64,000 bases of DNA from Dinoroseobacter sp013215265 (GTDB lineage: Bacteria; Pseudomonadota; Alphaproteobacteria; Rhodobacterales; Rhodobacteraceae), in the NCBI GenBank assembly GCA_963691755.1, contig OY829366.1:186001-250000 (forward strand), given 5' to 3'. Within the stretch, counting starts at the first letter, position 1, and each line of letters begins with the position of its first letter. Both the position numbers and the translations under genes were made by a program. Below the pieces are notes generated by a model, which was not told the DNA's origin, searched no databases, and saw only the letters and a list, made by a program, of their open reading frames with translations. Of this stretch, positions 43,152 to 52,175 are shown piece after piece.

Positions 43152-44522
43152 TTAGTAAGAGTATTCGGCGTAAATCCGGTTCAGATCGCCTGCCCAATCA
43201 CCGTGGAAATGTTCGAGCAGCTCGTCTGCTGGTGCTTGTCCGCTATCAAGGCTTTCCTTCAACGCGTTCAGGAAATGCGTCTCATCGGGGATCAGTCCGC
43301 CGGCCCCGGGTCTGGTGCGCGCGGACAAGCCAGTCTCAGCGATCTCAACGGCTTGCCTTGCAAGATCATGCATTTTGATGCCGTTCACTTCAGCCTGCAA
43401 ACCATCAACGGAAGCTGCGACACGCAAACCTTCGCGCGTCTCTGCATCCCAGTCTTTGACGAGGGCCCAAGCGGCATCCAGTGCAGACTGGTCATAGGTC
43501 AAGCCAACCCAAAAGGCGGGCAAAGCGCAAAGGCGTCGCCATGGCCCGCCGTCCGCACCGCGCATTTCAATGTACTTTTTGATACGCGCCTCCGGGAAAG
43601 CCGTTGTCAGATGGTCTGCCCAATCTGACATCAATGGAGTTTCACCGGGCAATGCAGGCAATTTACCCTTTAGAAAATCACGAAATGACATGCCCAACGC
43701 ATCGATATATTTCCCGTCACGATAAACAAAATACATCGGCACATCGAGCGCGTAGTCTACCCAACGCTCAAACCCCATGCCATCTTCGAAGACAAACGGA
43801 AGCATCCCGGTACGCGCTGGATCAAGATCTCGCCAAATACGGCTTCGCCAAGATTTATGTCCGTTCACCTTACCTTCAAAGAACGGAGAATTTGCAAAGA
43901 GCGCCGTTGCAACAGGCTGCAGCGCCAGTGCCACACGGAGTTTTTGCACCATATCAGCTTCTGAGGCGAAATCGAGATTCACCTGAACGGTACACGTCCG
44001 CCGCATCATGGCCGTCCCCATAGACCCGACCTTTTGCATGTAGCTGTCCATAAGTTTGTAGCGGCCTTTGGGCATCAAAGGCATCTCTTCATGCGACCAG
44101 ACGGGCGCTGCACCAAGTCCAATGAACTGAACGCCGATCTTGTCAGAAACATCTTTCACCTCGCGCAGATGCGCGTTCACCTCGTCACAGGTTTCATGGA
44201 TGGTTTCGAGCGCCGCACCGCTCAGCTCCAGCGCACCGCCGGGCTCTAAGCTCACATTTGCCCCGTCTTTTTCGAGGCCAATAAGCTTGCCCCCCTCTTC
44301 TACGGGCGCCCATCCATATGTGTCGCGAAGGCTCGACAGAACAGCGTGAATGGAACGATCGCCCTCATAGGGCAGCGGCTTCAGCGTATCTTTGCAAAAC
44401 CCGAACTTCTCGTGCTCAGTTCCAATACGCCACGCATCTTTTGGTTTGCACCCGCTTTCCAGATACCCAACCAATTGCGGGAAATCTTCGATCGGGCCGC
44501 CGCCGGATTGAGGAATAGACAT
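43152..44522 (-). CDS. gshA: glutamate-cysteine ligase (plant/alphaproteobacterial type)
   Basis: This enzyme makes gamma-glutamylcysteine, the first step of glutathione synthesis. The 456-residue protein carries GTEHEKFGF, LEPGGALELSGA, ADMVQKLR, GADGGPWRRLCALPAFWVGL and SGQAPADELLEHFHGDW, as in plant-type GCLs also found in alphaproteobacteria, where redox-regulated disulfides can occur. It is the last gene of the minus-strand series rsmE-unknown-gshA. Glutathione would support the YghU-like GST at 37 kb. Start is the ATG at the family N-terminus MSIPQSGGGPI. Confidence 0.95.
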   Translation of the reverse strand: MSIPQSGGGPIEDFPQLVGYLESGCKPKDAWRIGTEHEKFGFCKDTLKPLPYEGDRSIHAVLSSLRDTYGWAPVEEGGKLIGLEKDGANVSLEPGGALELSGAALETIHETCDEVNAHLREVKDVSDKIGVQFIGLGAAPVWSHEEMPLMPKGRYKLMDSYMQKVGSMGTAMMRRTCTVQVNLDFASEADMVQKLRVALALQPVATALFANSPFFEGKVNGHKSWRSRIWRDLDPARTGMLPFVFEDGMGFERWVDYALDVPMYFVYRDGKYIDALGMSFRDFLKGKLPALPGETPLMSDWADHLTTAFPEARIKKYIEMRGADGGPWRRLCALPAFWVGLTYDQSALDAAWALVKDWDAETREGLRVAASVDGLQAEVNGIKMHDLARQAVEIAETGLSARTRPGAGGLIPDETHFLNALKESLDSGQAPADELLEHFHGDWAGDLNRIYAEYSY

Positions 44523-44571
44523 AAGGCCGCGCTCCGTTCATCGCATCGAGTACGTGCGTAGGACTGTGGCT

Positions 44572-45099
44572 TCAATTCAGCGCTGTCAACCCGGGTTCAC
44601 TTGCGCGTTGCCAAACAATAACGTCACCTGTCTGTGCTCCGCGCAAAGCCCGCAGCAAGTGTTCGGGTGACATGCCCGGCAACGCTGCAAAAACATCAAA
44701 CATCTTCTCTGCACCTGCCGCATCGTGCGGGATCTCCAAAACATCATTGGTCTCAGACTGGATCCGCCAGATGCGAGACCCTGCGGGTCCCCTCAAACGA
44801 AGCTCTGTAATCAGGCTCAAGGCAACCGCTCCGCCCTGCAGAGGTCCAAGATAGGTAATCTGACCTTCAGTGATGCGCACGGCTCCAGGAGCAGCCCCAG
44901 ACCCACGGAACCGCAGTCGCCGTAGGCCAACCACCACGTACCCAAGCCCCAGAAAGATGAGAACAATCCCAAGACCCTGTACAACGGGCCCAGGCAGTTG
45001 CGTGAAATATAGCCCTAATAGAAAGGCTGCGATGGCGATCAAGACCTCATGCCACTTGATAAGGGTCGCTGCGACCTCGGGGCGAATGAATCCGCTCAC
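44572..45099 (-). CDS. uncharacterised membrane protein with PH-like C-terminus
   Basis: I place the start at a GTG that overlaps the rsmE stop (GTGA), since the 55 residues upstream in the longer frame look non-coding. The 175-residue product has two hydrophobic segments (about 15-32 and 37-55) and then a strand-rich domain (ITYLGPLQGGAVALSLITELRL onward) that recalls membrane-anchored PH-like proteins. Function unknown. It is translationally coupled to rsmE and ends 49 bases before gshA, which gives it a small operon with these two genes. Confidence 0.75.
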   Translation of the reverse strand: MSGFIRPEVAATLIKWHEVLIAIAAFLLGLYFTQLPGPVVQGLGIVLIFLGLGYVVVGLRRLRFRGSGAAPGAVRITEGQITYLGPLQGGAVALSLITELRLRGPAGSRIWRIQSETNDVLEIPHDAAGAEKMFDVFAALPGMSPEHLLRALRGAQTGDVIVWQRASEPGLTALN

Positions 45100-45821
45100 C
45101 AGTCCCCCAACACAGTTTGCCACAAGGTCAATGCTGCAACTGCGGCCGTATCGGCACGCAGGATACGAGGGCCAAGGCTGACAGGTGTCACATAGTCGAG
45201 TGCTTGCAAACGGGTACGCTCGGCATCCGAAAAACCGCCCTCCGGACCGATAACAATTGCCCATTTCGTGGCAGGTCCCGCTGCCATTAGCGAAGCGCGT
45301 GCCCCGACCAACGCCTCATCGCAGAACATCAACCGGCGATCCTTGGGCCAATCTGAAATGATCCGATCAAGGCGGGAAAGCTCTCCAACCTCTGGCACAA
45401 ACGTCCCACCGCATTGTTCTGCAGCTTCGACTGCATGGGCTTGAAGCCTATCGCGGTTGATCCTGTCAGAATTGGTGAATTCTGTACTGATCGGCAGGAT
45501 CTTGGCGGCCCCCATCTCAGTGGCCTTTTCAACGATGAAGTCCGTTCGCGCTTTCTTGATAGGCGCAAAAAGAAGCCAAAGATCCGGAGGCATGTGCTGT
45601 GGTGCAGTTTGCTCACGCAACAGAAGCGCACCAGTTTTCTTCCCGGCTTCCGTCACTTCCGCACGCCATTCGCCGTCCCTGCCATTAAAAACAAAAATTG
45701 AGTCGCCAGCAGCGAGACGCATTACGCTAAACAAATAGTGCGCATGATCCCGAGACAGCGGAACCGTTTGCCCCGCCCCTAAGTCTTCGCTTACACACAA
45801 CCTGATTTTTGTCGCACCCAT
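45096..45821 (-). CDS. rsmE: 16S rRNA U1498 N3-methyltransferase
   Basis: RsmE is a SPOUT-class enzyme methylating U1498 of 16S rRNA. The 241-residue protein has the N-terminal PUA-like domain and the knot motifs VIGPEGGFSDAE and VSLGPRILRADTAAVAAL typical of RsmE. I choose the ATG at MGATKIRL; in-frame upstream residues do not align with the family. Its start is only about 13 bases from the divergent ubiA start. Confidence 0.94.
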   Translation of the reverse strand: MGATKIRLCVSEDLGAGQTVPLSRDHAHYLFSVMRLAAGDSIFVFNGRDGEWRAEVTEAGKKTGALLLREQTAPQHMPPDLWLLFAPIKKARTDFIVEKATEMGAAKILPISTEFTNSDRINRDRLQAHAVEAAEQCGGTFVPEVGELSRLDRIISDWPKDRRLMFCDEALVGARASLMAAGPATKWAIVIGPEGGFSDAERTRLQALDYVTPVSLGPRILRADTAAVAALTLWQTVLGDW

Positions 45822-45834
45822 GAGACCAACCTGT

Positions 45835-46800
45835 ATGATCAAAGCACACGAAACGCCAGTGGAAGGCGCAGTGGCCGACGCGGTGCCAACAAACTGGGTC
45901 GACCTTTATGCTCCGGCATGGTCCAGACCTTACTTGCGTTTGAGCCGCGCGGATCGTCCCATTGGGACTTGGCTACTCTTGATGCCATGCTGGTGGGCTA
46001 TCTTGTTGGCGGCCGCTGCGACTGATGGGCTTTCATCTTGGTCCATTTGGCTCATGCTTGGCTCTGCAGTCGGTGCATTTCTGATGCGCGGAGCGGGCTG
46101 TACCTGGAACGACATCACGGATCGTGAGATTGACGCCGAGGTTGCCCGCACCCGCTCCCGCCCCATCCCTTCTGGGCAGGTTTCCGTCAGGCAAGCGGTC
46201 GTTTGGATGGGATTACAGTCAATCGCCGCATTTCTGATTCTCCTCACATTTCCCCGCGCCGCAATCCTTCTGGGGATCGCGTCATTGGCTTTGGTTGCAA
46301 TTTATCCATTCGCTAAGCGGTTCACTTGGTGGCCACAGGTCTTCTTGGGATTGGCATTCAACTGGGGTGCGTTGTTGCTCTGGACCGCAGAAACCGGAGG
46401 CCTAAGCCTACCAGCAATCGTGCTCTACGCCGCAGGCATCGCGTGGACCTTGTTCTACGATACCATCTACGCGCACCAGGACACCGAAGATGACGCGTTA
46501 ATCGGCGTGAAATCCACTGCACGTCTGTTTGCAGAGAATTCACCGAAATGGCTTTTAGGCTTTCTGGTGTTGACCGTATGTCTTTTTGGACTTGCCATCA
46601 TTTTTGCTTTGTTGCCAAAGGGGAATCCGTTGCAACTGGTCTTGGCCTTGGGAGGCGCGTGGGGTCTGGGATGGCACCTGGTTTGGCAACTGCGGAAATT
46701 AGACATCAACAATCCCGAGATTTGCATGAAATTGTTTCGTTCAAACCGTGACGCAGGGTTTTTAGGCGTTCTATTTCTTGGACTAGCGGCGCTGGTTTGA
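45835..46800 (+). CDS. ubiA: 4-hydroxybenzoate polyprenyltransferase
   Basis: UbiA attaches the polyprenyl chain to 4-hydroxybenzoate in ubiquinone synthesis at the inner membrane. The protein (321 residues from the chosen ATG; a further ATG 15 bases upstream is in frame) has the first aspartate-rich motif NDITDREIDAEV and the second DTIYAHQDTEDDA, with about eight hydrophobic segments. Its substrate would come from the polyprenyl diphosphate synthase at 21.6 kb. It is divergent from rsmE. Confidence 0.93.
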   Translation: MIKAHETPVEGAVADAVPTNWVDLYAPAWSRPYLRLSRADRPIGTWLLLMPCWWAILLAAAATDGLSSWSIWLMLGSAVGAFLMRGAGCTWNDITDREIDAEVARTRSRPIPSGQVSVRQAVVWMGLQSIAAFLILLTFPRAAILLGIASLALVAIYPFAKRFTWWPQVFLGLAFNWGALLLWTAETGGLSLPAIVLYAAGIAWTLFYDTIYAHQDTEDDALIGVKSTARLFAENSPKWLLGFLVLTVCLFGLAIIFALLPKGNPLQLVLALGGAWGLGWHLVWQLRKLDINNPEICMKLFRSNRDAGFLGVLFLGLAALV

Positions 46801-46883
46801 TTAAACCTGACGCATAGTAGGCTGCGGTAAAACGCCAGACTGAGGTTACACCAATTCTACCCCTAAATGTACCACGACACCTG

Positions 46884-48740
46884 ATGCTTAAGATGATTGC
46901 GTTCGTAGTTGCCGCAATCCTCTCAATCGGCACGGGAACATTTTTGGCAAGTTTGATAGAACGGCGCTCGGTTGCCGCGCTTGAAGACGTGATGAATGCA
47001 CAACTTCTCCAGTTCGTTGGTATAGACGCCAACGGGTTGATGGTAACCCTGACCGGCATGGCACCGGACGAAGCGACCCGATTTACGGCGTTTTCAATCG
47101 CAGCGGGCGTGATTGCCCCAGACAGGCTGATCGACCGCATGAGCGTCGCTGACTCCACAGATCTGGATCCTTTGCGGTTCTCAATCGAGATGCTGCGTAA
47201 TGGTGACGGGATTTCATTGATTGGATTGATCCCATCTGACACCGGTCGCGAGGCTGTGTTGGATGGCCTCGATTCACTGGTTGGCGCAACGGCAGAAGTC
47301 ACCGACATGCTGGAAATCGCAAATCATGAAGTTCCGCGAGGCTGGGACGAGGCCTTGCAGTTTGCCCTCGATGCGTTGCGCGATCTTCCACGTTCAAAGA
47401 TATCTGTCGCCTCTGACCGAGTGGCAATCACTGCTTTGACCGACAGCACCGAGGAAAAAGCCGAAATAGAAGCGAGCCTGACCAGAGCTGCCCCAGATTC
47501 GCTGCAACTGGTTCTGGACATTGCCGCACCACGTCCAGTGATCACGCCCTTCACTTTGCGGTTTTCAATCCTTGAAGGTGAGGCGACATTCGATGCGTGT
47601 TCAGCTGATACGGAGCAGGCGCAGGCGCGAATTATTAGGGCGGCCACCGCAGCCGGTTATCGTGGGGAACCTACCTGTGAAATAGGTCTCGGCGTTCCAA
47701 GCCCTCGGTGGGCGGAAGCGATCGAGAAAGGCATTGCTGCTGTGGCGCAAATGGAGGGCGGAACGCTGACGTTTTCGGATGCGGATGTCACGCTGGTTGC
47801 GCCGGACGATACCCCTCAACCAGTATTCGACCGGGTCGTTGGAGAACTTGAAGGCGCTCTTCCTGTGGTGTTCTCTTTGCATTCGGTTTTGCCCGAACCT
47901 GTCAAAATCGACGGTACTGGCGGAACCGACGTTGTGCCTGAATTCGTATCGACCCTAAGCCCCGAAGGTTTGGTTCAGTTGCGCGGACGCGTATCCGATG
48001 ATGTTCAGCGAAATGCGGTCAACAGCTACGCTCAATCCCTTTTTGGAACCGACCAAGTCTATTCAGCCACGCGTCTTGACCCAAACCTGCCAGATGGTTG
48101 GCCCGTCCGCGTATTGGCGGGACTTGAAGCCCTCGGTCATCTGAAGAACGGCAGCCTTATCGTCCAACCCGATTTTGTAGAACTGAATGGGGTCTCAGGG
48201 ACACAAGATGCAAACGGAATCGTGGCGCGGCTTTTCGCGGACAAACTGGGCGAAGCCGAGGATTTCAGGCTGACGATCCGTTACGATGAAAAGCTTGACC
48301 CGATCAATGCGCCGCCAACACCCCAAGAATGCACAGTTCAGATCAATGCAGTTCTAGATGAAGAGAAGATTACCTTCGAAACTGGGTCCGCCACGATTTC
48401 GGAAAGCGCAAAGGAAGTGCTGGATCGTATCGCCGATATCGTTAGCGAATGTGAAGGTGTCGCCATGGAAATCGCGGGTCACACTGATAGCCAAGGTCGG
48501 GAAGAAATGAATGAACGTCTGAGCCAACGTCGGGCGGAAGCTGTTTTGACCGCACTTCTCGATCGCCGCGTGCTAACAACAAGTCTGACAGCAAAGGGAT
48601 ACGGCGAGACCAGTCCCATCGCTGATAACGAAACGCAAGAGGGCCGCGAGGCCAATCGGCGTATTGAGTTTAGGGTACTGTCTGGTCCAGAACTAGAAGC
48701 CGCAGCCGCGGAAGACGCGGCGGAGGAGGCCTCCGAATGA
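46884..48740 (+). CDS. BON-repeat / OmpA-domain envelope protein
   Basis: A 618-residue protein with an N-terminal membrane anchor (about 3-22), then a series of BON-like segments (for instance near MVTLTGMAPDEATRF, VQLRGRVSDDVQRN and LNGVSGTQDANGI), and a C-terminal OmpA/MotB peptidoglycan-binding domain from about 490 to 600 with IAGHTDSQGREEMNERLSQRRAEAV. The acidic tail is rich in Ala and Glu. This layout suggests a periplasm-spanning link between inner membrane and peptidoglycan, as in mycobacterial ArfA-like proteins. Function in Rhodobacterales unknown. It overlaps the following coiled-coil gene by ATGA. Confidence 0.88.
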   Translation: MLKMIAFVVAAILSIGTGTFLASLIERRSVAALEDVMNAQLLQFVGIDANGLMVTLTGMAPDEATRFTAFSIAAGVIAPDRLIDRMSVADSTDLDPLRFSIEMLRNGDGISLIGLIPSDTGREAVLDGLDSLVGATAEVTDMLEIANHEVPRGWDEALQFALDALRDLPRSKISVASDRVAITALTDSTEEKAEIEASLTRAAPDSLQLVLDIAAPRPVITPFTLRFSILEGEATFDACSADTEQAQARIIRAATAAGYRGEPTCEIGLGVPSPRWAEAIEKGIAAVAQMEGGTLTFSDADVTLVAPDDTPQPVFDRVVGELEGALPVVFSLHSVLPEPVKIDGTGGTDVVPEFVSTLSPEGLVQLRGRVSDDVQRNAVNSYAQSLFGTDQVYSATRLDPNLPDGWPVRVLAGLEALGHLKNGSLIVQPDFVELNGVSGTQDANGIVARLFADKLGEAEDFRLTIRYDEKLDPINAPPTPQECTVQINAVLDEEKITFETGSATISESAKEVLDRIADIVSECEGVAMEIAGHTDSQGREEMNERLSQRRAEAVLTALLDRRVLTTSLTAKGYGETSPIADNETQEGREANRRIEFRVLSGPELEAAAAEDAAEEASE

Positions 48741-49063
48741 ACAGAACTGAGTTTATCTTTGCGATCGCTGTGATCCTGTTTGTCGCGTTCGTCCTTGGAT
48801 GGGCGACAAGCTGGCTGGTTGCACGATTTACGCGCGTCTCACAGTCAGACATCGGCGAGTTGGACCAGATGGCACAGGCCTTGCACGAGGCAGAAGAAAC
48901 GCGCGATCAGGCGATCACATATCTGCAATACCGCGAAGAAGAATTAACAAATCAATTAGCACAGGCAGAGGCAGAATTGTCCGCAGCAATGGAAGGACTG
49001 CGCGATGCCCGTCACGAGGCCGAGGAACTGCGTAGTTACGCGGAAAAAAACAGCGCACGATAA
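48737..49063 (+). CDS. membrane-anchored coiled-coil protein
   Basis: The 108-residue protein has a single N-terminal membrane helix (about 7-28) followed by an entirely helical, Glu/Ala-rich region (about 40-105) with a coiled-coil pattern. It starts inside the last codons of the OmpA-like gene (ATGA overlap), so it is translated with it and is likely a partner. No catalytic motif is visible. It ends 6 bases before the convergent PBP gene's stop. Confidence 0.8.
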   Translation: MNRTEFIFAIAVILFVAFVLGWATSWLVARFTRVSQSDIGELDQMAQALHEAEETRDQAITYLQYREEELTNQLAQAEAELSAAMEGLRDARHEAEELRSYAEKNSAR

Positions 49064-49069
49064 GCGCGA

Positions 49070-51508
49070 CTAGTTTCCACCCAGCAGGCTTCCTAACACA
49101 TCCATCAAGATACGCTCCGCCGTACTTTGTTCGGAGGTCGACGATTGCCGTTGCCCACGTGCTTCTGCGTCCGATGCTGTACGAGGCGGAGGCACCGACA
49201 TCGGCAGAGGCATGGAAGGGAGGTCGGCATGTATGCGCTGCATCGTTTCGCGCCAGATCTCTGCGGGTAATCCACCCCCGGTAACGCCTGTGAGCGGGGT
49301 ATTGTCGTCATAGCCCATCCAGACACCAGCGACGTATTCCCCCGTGAACCCAACAAACCAAGCATCTCGCGCAGCCTGCGTTGTGCCAGTCTTGGCCGCG
49401 ACGGGATGATCTGGCAACTTCGCACGTCGACCTGTTCCGGTCTCCACCACCTGATGCATCATGTAGGTGAGTTGCCGCGCGGCGGGTTCCGAAATCACGC
49501 GCTCGCCCATTCCACCGGCCTGGCCCATCAGGGGAGCAGCCTCGCCCTGAAGTCGTAATTCCCGCAGTCCGTAGGGCGTAACACTGCTTCCACCGTTCAG
49601 AATACCTGCATAGGCGGCAGTCATCTCAAGGAGCGTGGCTTCTGACGCTCCCAGCGCCAGCGCAGGGCCAAGCGCTAGATCGCGATCAATGCCAAAACCG
49701 CTTGCAACGGTCCGGACATTTTCACGACCGACATCTTCGGAAACCCGAACCGCGGGGATGTTCAATGATTGAGCCAAGGCTTCTGTCAGCGTGACGGGTC
49801 CACTGAATTCGTTGGTGTAGTTCCGGGGGCTCCACGGACCTGAACCAGGTATATCTATCGTCAGCGGGCTATCTTCGACCAGATCGTCATAACGATAGCC
49901 AAGATCCAACGCTGCAGCGTAAACGAAAGGCTTGAAAGCCGACCCGGTTTGCCGGAGCGCCTGTGTCGCGCGATTGAACTGGCCCGATGCCTGCAAGCGA
50001 CGTCCGCCAACCATCGCGCGCACTGCGCCATCCGATGACATCACGACAATCGCGGCCTGCGCTTCCGATCCTTCACGCACGAGGTTGTCGAAGGTGTACT
50101 GAAGCGCCTCTTCTGCTGCACGCTGCATCTTTTGGTCGAGCGTAGTCGTGATGATCACATCTTCGGTTGTGTCTCGTGTCAGAAAAGACGGACCCGTCTC
50201 CATAACCCAATCCGCGAAATACCCACCAGCCCGTGCCTCAGCGGCCTGGCTGAGCACTGCGGGGTTGTCTTGGGCATCCTGAGCTTGGGACGCACTTAGA
50301 TAACCCTGTTCTTCCATTAGACGCACGATCGTCGCTGCGCGGCGTTGCGCGCGGCCCAGATCGTTTGTTGGGGCAAAGCGTGAAGGGGCAACAAGCAACC
50401 CCGCAAGCATCGCAGATTCAGCAGCGTTCACCTGGGAGGCTGATTTCCCAAAATACCTTTGGCTTGCTGCCTCAAACCCACGGGCACCTGCCCCAAGATA
50501 GGCGCGGTTCAGATAGATTGTGAGGATCTCGTCCTTGCTATATCGCCCTTCAAGAGCGAGCGCATAAGGAACTTCCTTAACCTTACGCCAAACCGATCCG
50601 GCGCGGCAGTCCGCTTCGTACTCGGCTTCGGTCATGCCAGCATCGGGGTCAAAGGCATTCCCCAGACAAAGCAGCTTTGCAACCTGCTGAGTGATGGTAG
50701 ACCCGCCATGTCCGGACAACGGTCCGCGCCCTTCGCTGAGATTGATACGAACGGCACTCGCGATCCCTCGCGGGCTAATCCCCCAATGCGAATAAAACCG
50801 TTTGTCCTCGGTTGCCACGACAGCATTTCGAAGATGAGGGGAAACAGTTTCCACGGTAACGAGGCCGCCGAATTGATCTCCACGCCATGCAAAAACCTCG
50901 CCGTTGCGGTCGCTCATGGTGACTGAACCGCGTACACGACCATCGGTCAGTTCATCTGCTGGCGGCAACATGGACATGTTATAAAGCGTGGTCAGTCCAA
51001 GAATGATCACGACAACAGCTGTTCCGCGCCAGGCCAATGACCAAATTGCCCATACAACCCACCGCATAATCTTGTAGAGCGTCTTACCAATCCACCTAAG
51101 CATGACTGATAGGAAGCTTTCTCTGCCGCCCTCTTCGGTGAAATCACCGTCCGATGGACCGCTACCACCTGGACCACCCGAACCCGGAAGCGTTTCGAAT
51201 GGTGGTGGACCGTCGAGAGGTGGTCGCGGTGTTATGGCTTCGTTCGATGCAGTCACCGGGCCTGCCGCGACGCCCCTTCGCTGACGAATTGCAGGCTCGG
51301 GTTTCGGTTGTCTGACTGATTCTGCGTGTGGTGCAGGCCCCAGCCTGCGAGATACTTCCTGACGTCGCTGAGCATCCTGTTGCGGATCCGGTTCGCGCAA
51401 AGAGCTCGAAGCAGGTGCGTAAGGGCCACGTTCAATACGCACGCGCTTTTTCTGAGGTGGATTGCGCGCACCATGATCGCCCGGACGAGAGGAGAAATCG
51501 TCGCTCAT
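49070..51508 (-). CDS. class A penicillin-binding protein (PBP1A-like)
   Basis: The 812-residue bifunctional peptidoglycan synthase has a long disordered, proline- and glycine-rich cytoplasmic N-terminus (about 1-145), one membrane helix at about 161-178, a GT51 glycosyltransferase domain (EDKRFYSHWG with E234, then GGSTITQQVAK) and a transpeptidase with SAFKP (SxxK), SLNIP (SxN) and KTGTT motifs. It polymerises and crosslinks peptidoglycan on the periplasmic face. It is divergent from glnK across the motif-rich region described next. Subclass (1A against 1C) is tentative. Confidence 0.93.
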   Translation of the reverse strand: MSDDFSSRPGDHGARNPPQKKRVRIERGPYAPASSSLREPDPQQDAQRRQEVSRRLGPAPHAESVRQPKPEPAIRQRRGVAAGPVTASNEAITPRPPLDGPPPFETLPGSGGPGGSGPSDGDFTEEGGRESFLSVMLRWIGKTLYKIMRWVVWAIWSLAWRGTAVVVIILGLTTLYNMSMLPPADELTDGRVRGSVTMSDRNGEVFAWRGDQFGGLVTVETVSPHLRNAVVATEDKRFYSHWGISPRGIASAVRINLSEGRGPLSGHGGSTITQQVAKLLCLGNAFDPDAGMTEAEYEADCRAGSVWRKVKEVPYALALEGRYSKDEILTIYLNRAYLGAGARGFEAASQRYFGKSASQVNAAESAMLAGLLVAPSRFAPTNDLGRAQRRAATIVRLMEEQGYLSASQAQDAQDNPAVLSQAAEARAGGYFADWVMETGPSFLTRDTTEDVIITTTLDQKMQRAAEEALQYTFDNLVREGSEAQAAIVVMSSDGAVRAMVGGRRLQASGQFNRATQALRQTGSAFKPFVYAAALDLGYRYDDLVEDSPLTIDIPGSGPWSPRNYTNEFSGPVTLTEALAQSLNIPAVRVSEDVGRENVRTVASGFGIDRDLALGPALALGASEATLLEMTAAYAGILNGGSSVTPYGLRELRLQGEAAPLMGQAGGMGERVISEPAARQLTYMMHQVVETGTGRRAKLPDHPVAAKTGTTQAARDAWFVGFTGEYVAGVWMGYDDNTPLTGVTGGGLPAEIWRETMQRIHADLPSMPLPMSVPPPRTASDAEARGQRQSSTSEQSTAERILMDVLGSLLGGN

Positions 51509-51807
51509 TTTAGAAAAAGTGCCTCATACACAAGATGTCGTTTGGGCGCTTTGATCGACGCCTCTTTGTACCCAACATTAATCGCACATGAGTCGATTGT
51601 GGAGGTGCAGCTGCATTATTCCGCATATGCAATATGCACAATAATTATGCATATGCATTTATTTGTGCAAAAATTGTGCACCTTCAACCCTAAGTTGCGC
51701 AAACAGCTTAACGCTTTATTGAAGCTCCCTGCTCCGCGCACTGAATTGCCGATCGTGAACTTCTCTCGCTTGTCGAGACAACCTGCCAATTCGGAAGGGT
51801 ACCAAAC
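51509..51807. promoter_or_regulatory. 299-base region upstream of glnK with a cluster of TGCA motifs
   Basis: No gene lies here. Eight TGCA tetranucleotides occur within 75 bases (51606-51680), far above chance; they include two copies of the palindrome GCATATGC, one inside ATGCATATGCAT, and arms such as TGTGCAAAAATTGTGCACC. NtrC sites carry TGCAC...GTGCA-type half-sites, and glnK-amtB operons are usually NtrC-regulated, so this is inferred to be the nitrogen-control region. I see no clear sigma-54 (-24/-12) element. It also holds the promoter of the divergent PBP gene. Confidence 0.6.
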
Positions 51808-52146
51808 GTGAAACTCATCATTGCAGCAATCAAGCCGTTCAAACTGGAGGAAGTGCGTGAAGCACTCACCTCTGTTGGCGTCCGGGGCATGATGGTCACC
51901 GAGATCAAAGGGTTCGGCTCTCAGTCGGGCCATACCGAGATCTATCGCGGGGCCGAATATGCCGTGAACTTCGTGCCAAAGGTAAAGCTGGAGATCGTCG
52001 TCGCCGACGGTATGGCTGACCAGGTCGTTGAGACCATCCAATCCACCGCCAAGACTGACAAGATCGGTGACGGCAAAATCTTCGTTCTCGACGTATCGCA
52101 AGCTGTCCGCGTGCGCACCGGCGAGATAAACGACGACGCGATCTAA
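51808..52146 (+). CDS. glnK: PII nitrogen-regulatory protein (GlnK-type)
   Basis: A 112-residue PII protein starting with GTG, the first residues being MKLIIAAIKPFKLEEVREAL. The T-loop tyrosine Y51 that is uridylylated lies in EIYRGAEY. PII proteins sense 2-oxoglutarate, ATP and ADP, and in this position regulate the neighbouring ammonium transporter. Only 29 bases separate it from amtB, so the two are one operon, and I call it GlnK by context rather than by a sequence difference from GlnB. Confidence 0.93.
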   Translation: MKLIIAAIKPFKLEEVREALTSVGVRGMMVTEIKGFGSQSGHTEIYRGAEYAVNFVPKVKLEIVVADGMADQVVETIQSTAKTDKIGDGKIFVLDVSQAVRVRTGEINDDAI

Positions 52147-52175
52147 TCCGACCCGACGGAAAAGGACCTCCACCT

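Noticed and set aside
51681..51807. sigma-54 promoter ahead of glnK
   Set aside because: I looked for TGGCAC-N5-TTGC and found only a poor match (GCGCAC followed by TTGC), lacking the GG at -24.
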